A stretch of DNA of 5,699 nucleotides from Acinetobacter sp. N54.MGS-139 (GTDB lineage: Bacteria > Pseudomonadota > Gammaproteobacteria > Burkholderiales > Burkholderiaceae_F). The DNA lies in NCBI GenBank assembly GCA_000980495.1, contig LARN01000070.1, forward strand, positions 1-5,699, read 5' to 3'. The notes under the pieces are model-generated. The model had not been told where the DNA came from and made no database searches. It saw nothing but the letters and a program-made list of their open reading frames with translations. Numbering within the stretch: the stretch's first letter is position 1; each line of letters opens with the position of its first letter. Of this stretch, positions 5,592-5,699 are shown in pieces. The position numbers and the translations under genes were made by a program.

Positions 5592-5699
5592 ATGGATATC
5601 AACTGGTCAAGATACATTGAGATCGCTCGAGCACAAGACTTGGGCAGCGCCGAGGTAGCGAGATTGATTCGAACCGAGACCCGTCGCAAAGTCAACATC
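5592..5699 (+). CDS. Unidentified gene, 5' part only
   Basis: Thirty-six codons run from ATG 5592 to the window edge without a stop. AAGGAG 7 nt upstream gives good support for the start. The visible N-terminus, MDINWSRYIEIARAQDLGSA and then a helix-prone EVARLIRTETRRKVNI, is charged and lacks a signal peptide, so a soluble protein is likely. I do not recognise the family. The second half is rich in Arg and could suit a small nucleic-acid-binding or antitoxin-like protein, but that is a guess. A masked Shine-Dalgarno upstream hints at translational or operator control. Confidence 0.6.
   Translation, partial: MDINWSRYIEIARAQDLGSAEVARLIRTETRRKVNI

Overview
The window looks like chromosomal DNA of a Gram-negative bacterium. 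The evidence is a lipobox-type MetQ lipoprotein, an NhaC-family sodium-coupled carrier, strong Shine-Dalgarno sites and intermediate GC. The proteins would suit a gut-associated proteobacterium (Sutterellaceae or a gammaproteobacterium are my guesses), but nothing here fixes the taxon. All proposed genes read on the + strand except a decayed gene at the left end.

Layout: (1) 11-80, three AGTCAAC motifs at 31-32 bp spacing. (2) 117-956, minus strand, the remnant of an AAA ATPase/DUF4143 gene that has lost its ATPase half and its extreme C-terminus. (3) 957-1400, about 440 bp with no convincing gene but with a nested set of inverted repeats (1123-1221). (4) 1401-2213, a MetQ/NlpA-family methionine-binding lipoprotein closed by an intrinsic terminator; no MetN or MetI is adjacent. 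(5) 2282-2357, an array of TCTAACA heptamers, three direct and two inverted. (6) 2489-2649, a lysine riboswitch aptamer with P1-P5 and the P2-P3 loop-loop contact all traceable, followed by an expression platform that buries the next gene's ribosome binding site. (7) 2744-4189 and 4193-5338, a two-gene operon of an NhaC-type carrier and an M20 zinc peptidase, closed by a strong terminator at 5388-5424. (8) 5561-5699, the start of an unidentified gene whose Shine-Dalgarno lies in a perfect 8-bp hairpin.

The core of the window is the lysine-controlled operon. Riboswitch-linked NhaC carriers have been predicted to be lysine transporters (LysW type). The M20 enzyme starts 3 nt after the carrier stop and probably acts on a related compound, such as a lysyl peptide or N-acylated lysine, or possibly on a lysine-pathway intermediate. 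The leader RNA supports a translational OFF switch. A 13-bp helix (2668-2680 with 2727-2739) masks the carrier's Shine-Dalgarno. A 9-nt aptamer segment (2546-2554) is perfectly complementary to the left arm of that helix (2667-2675), so a folded, lysine-bound aptamer should favour masking. This switch model is inference from base pairing.
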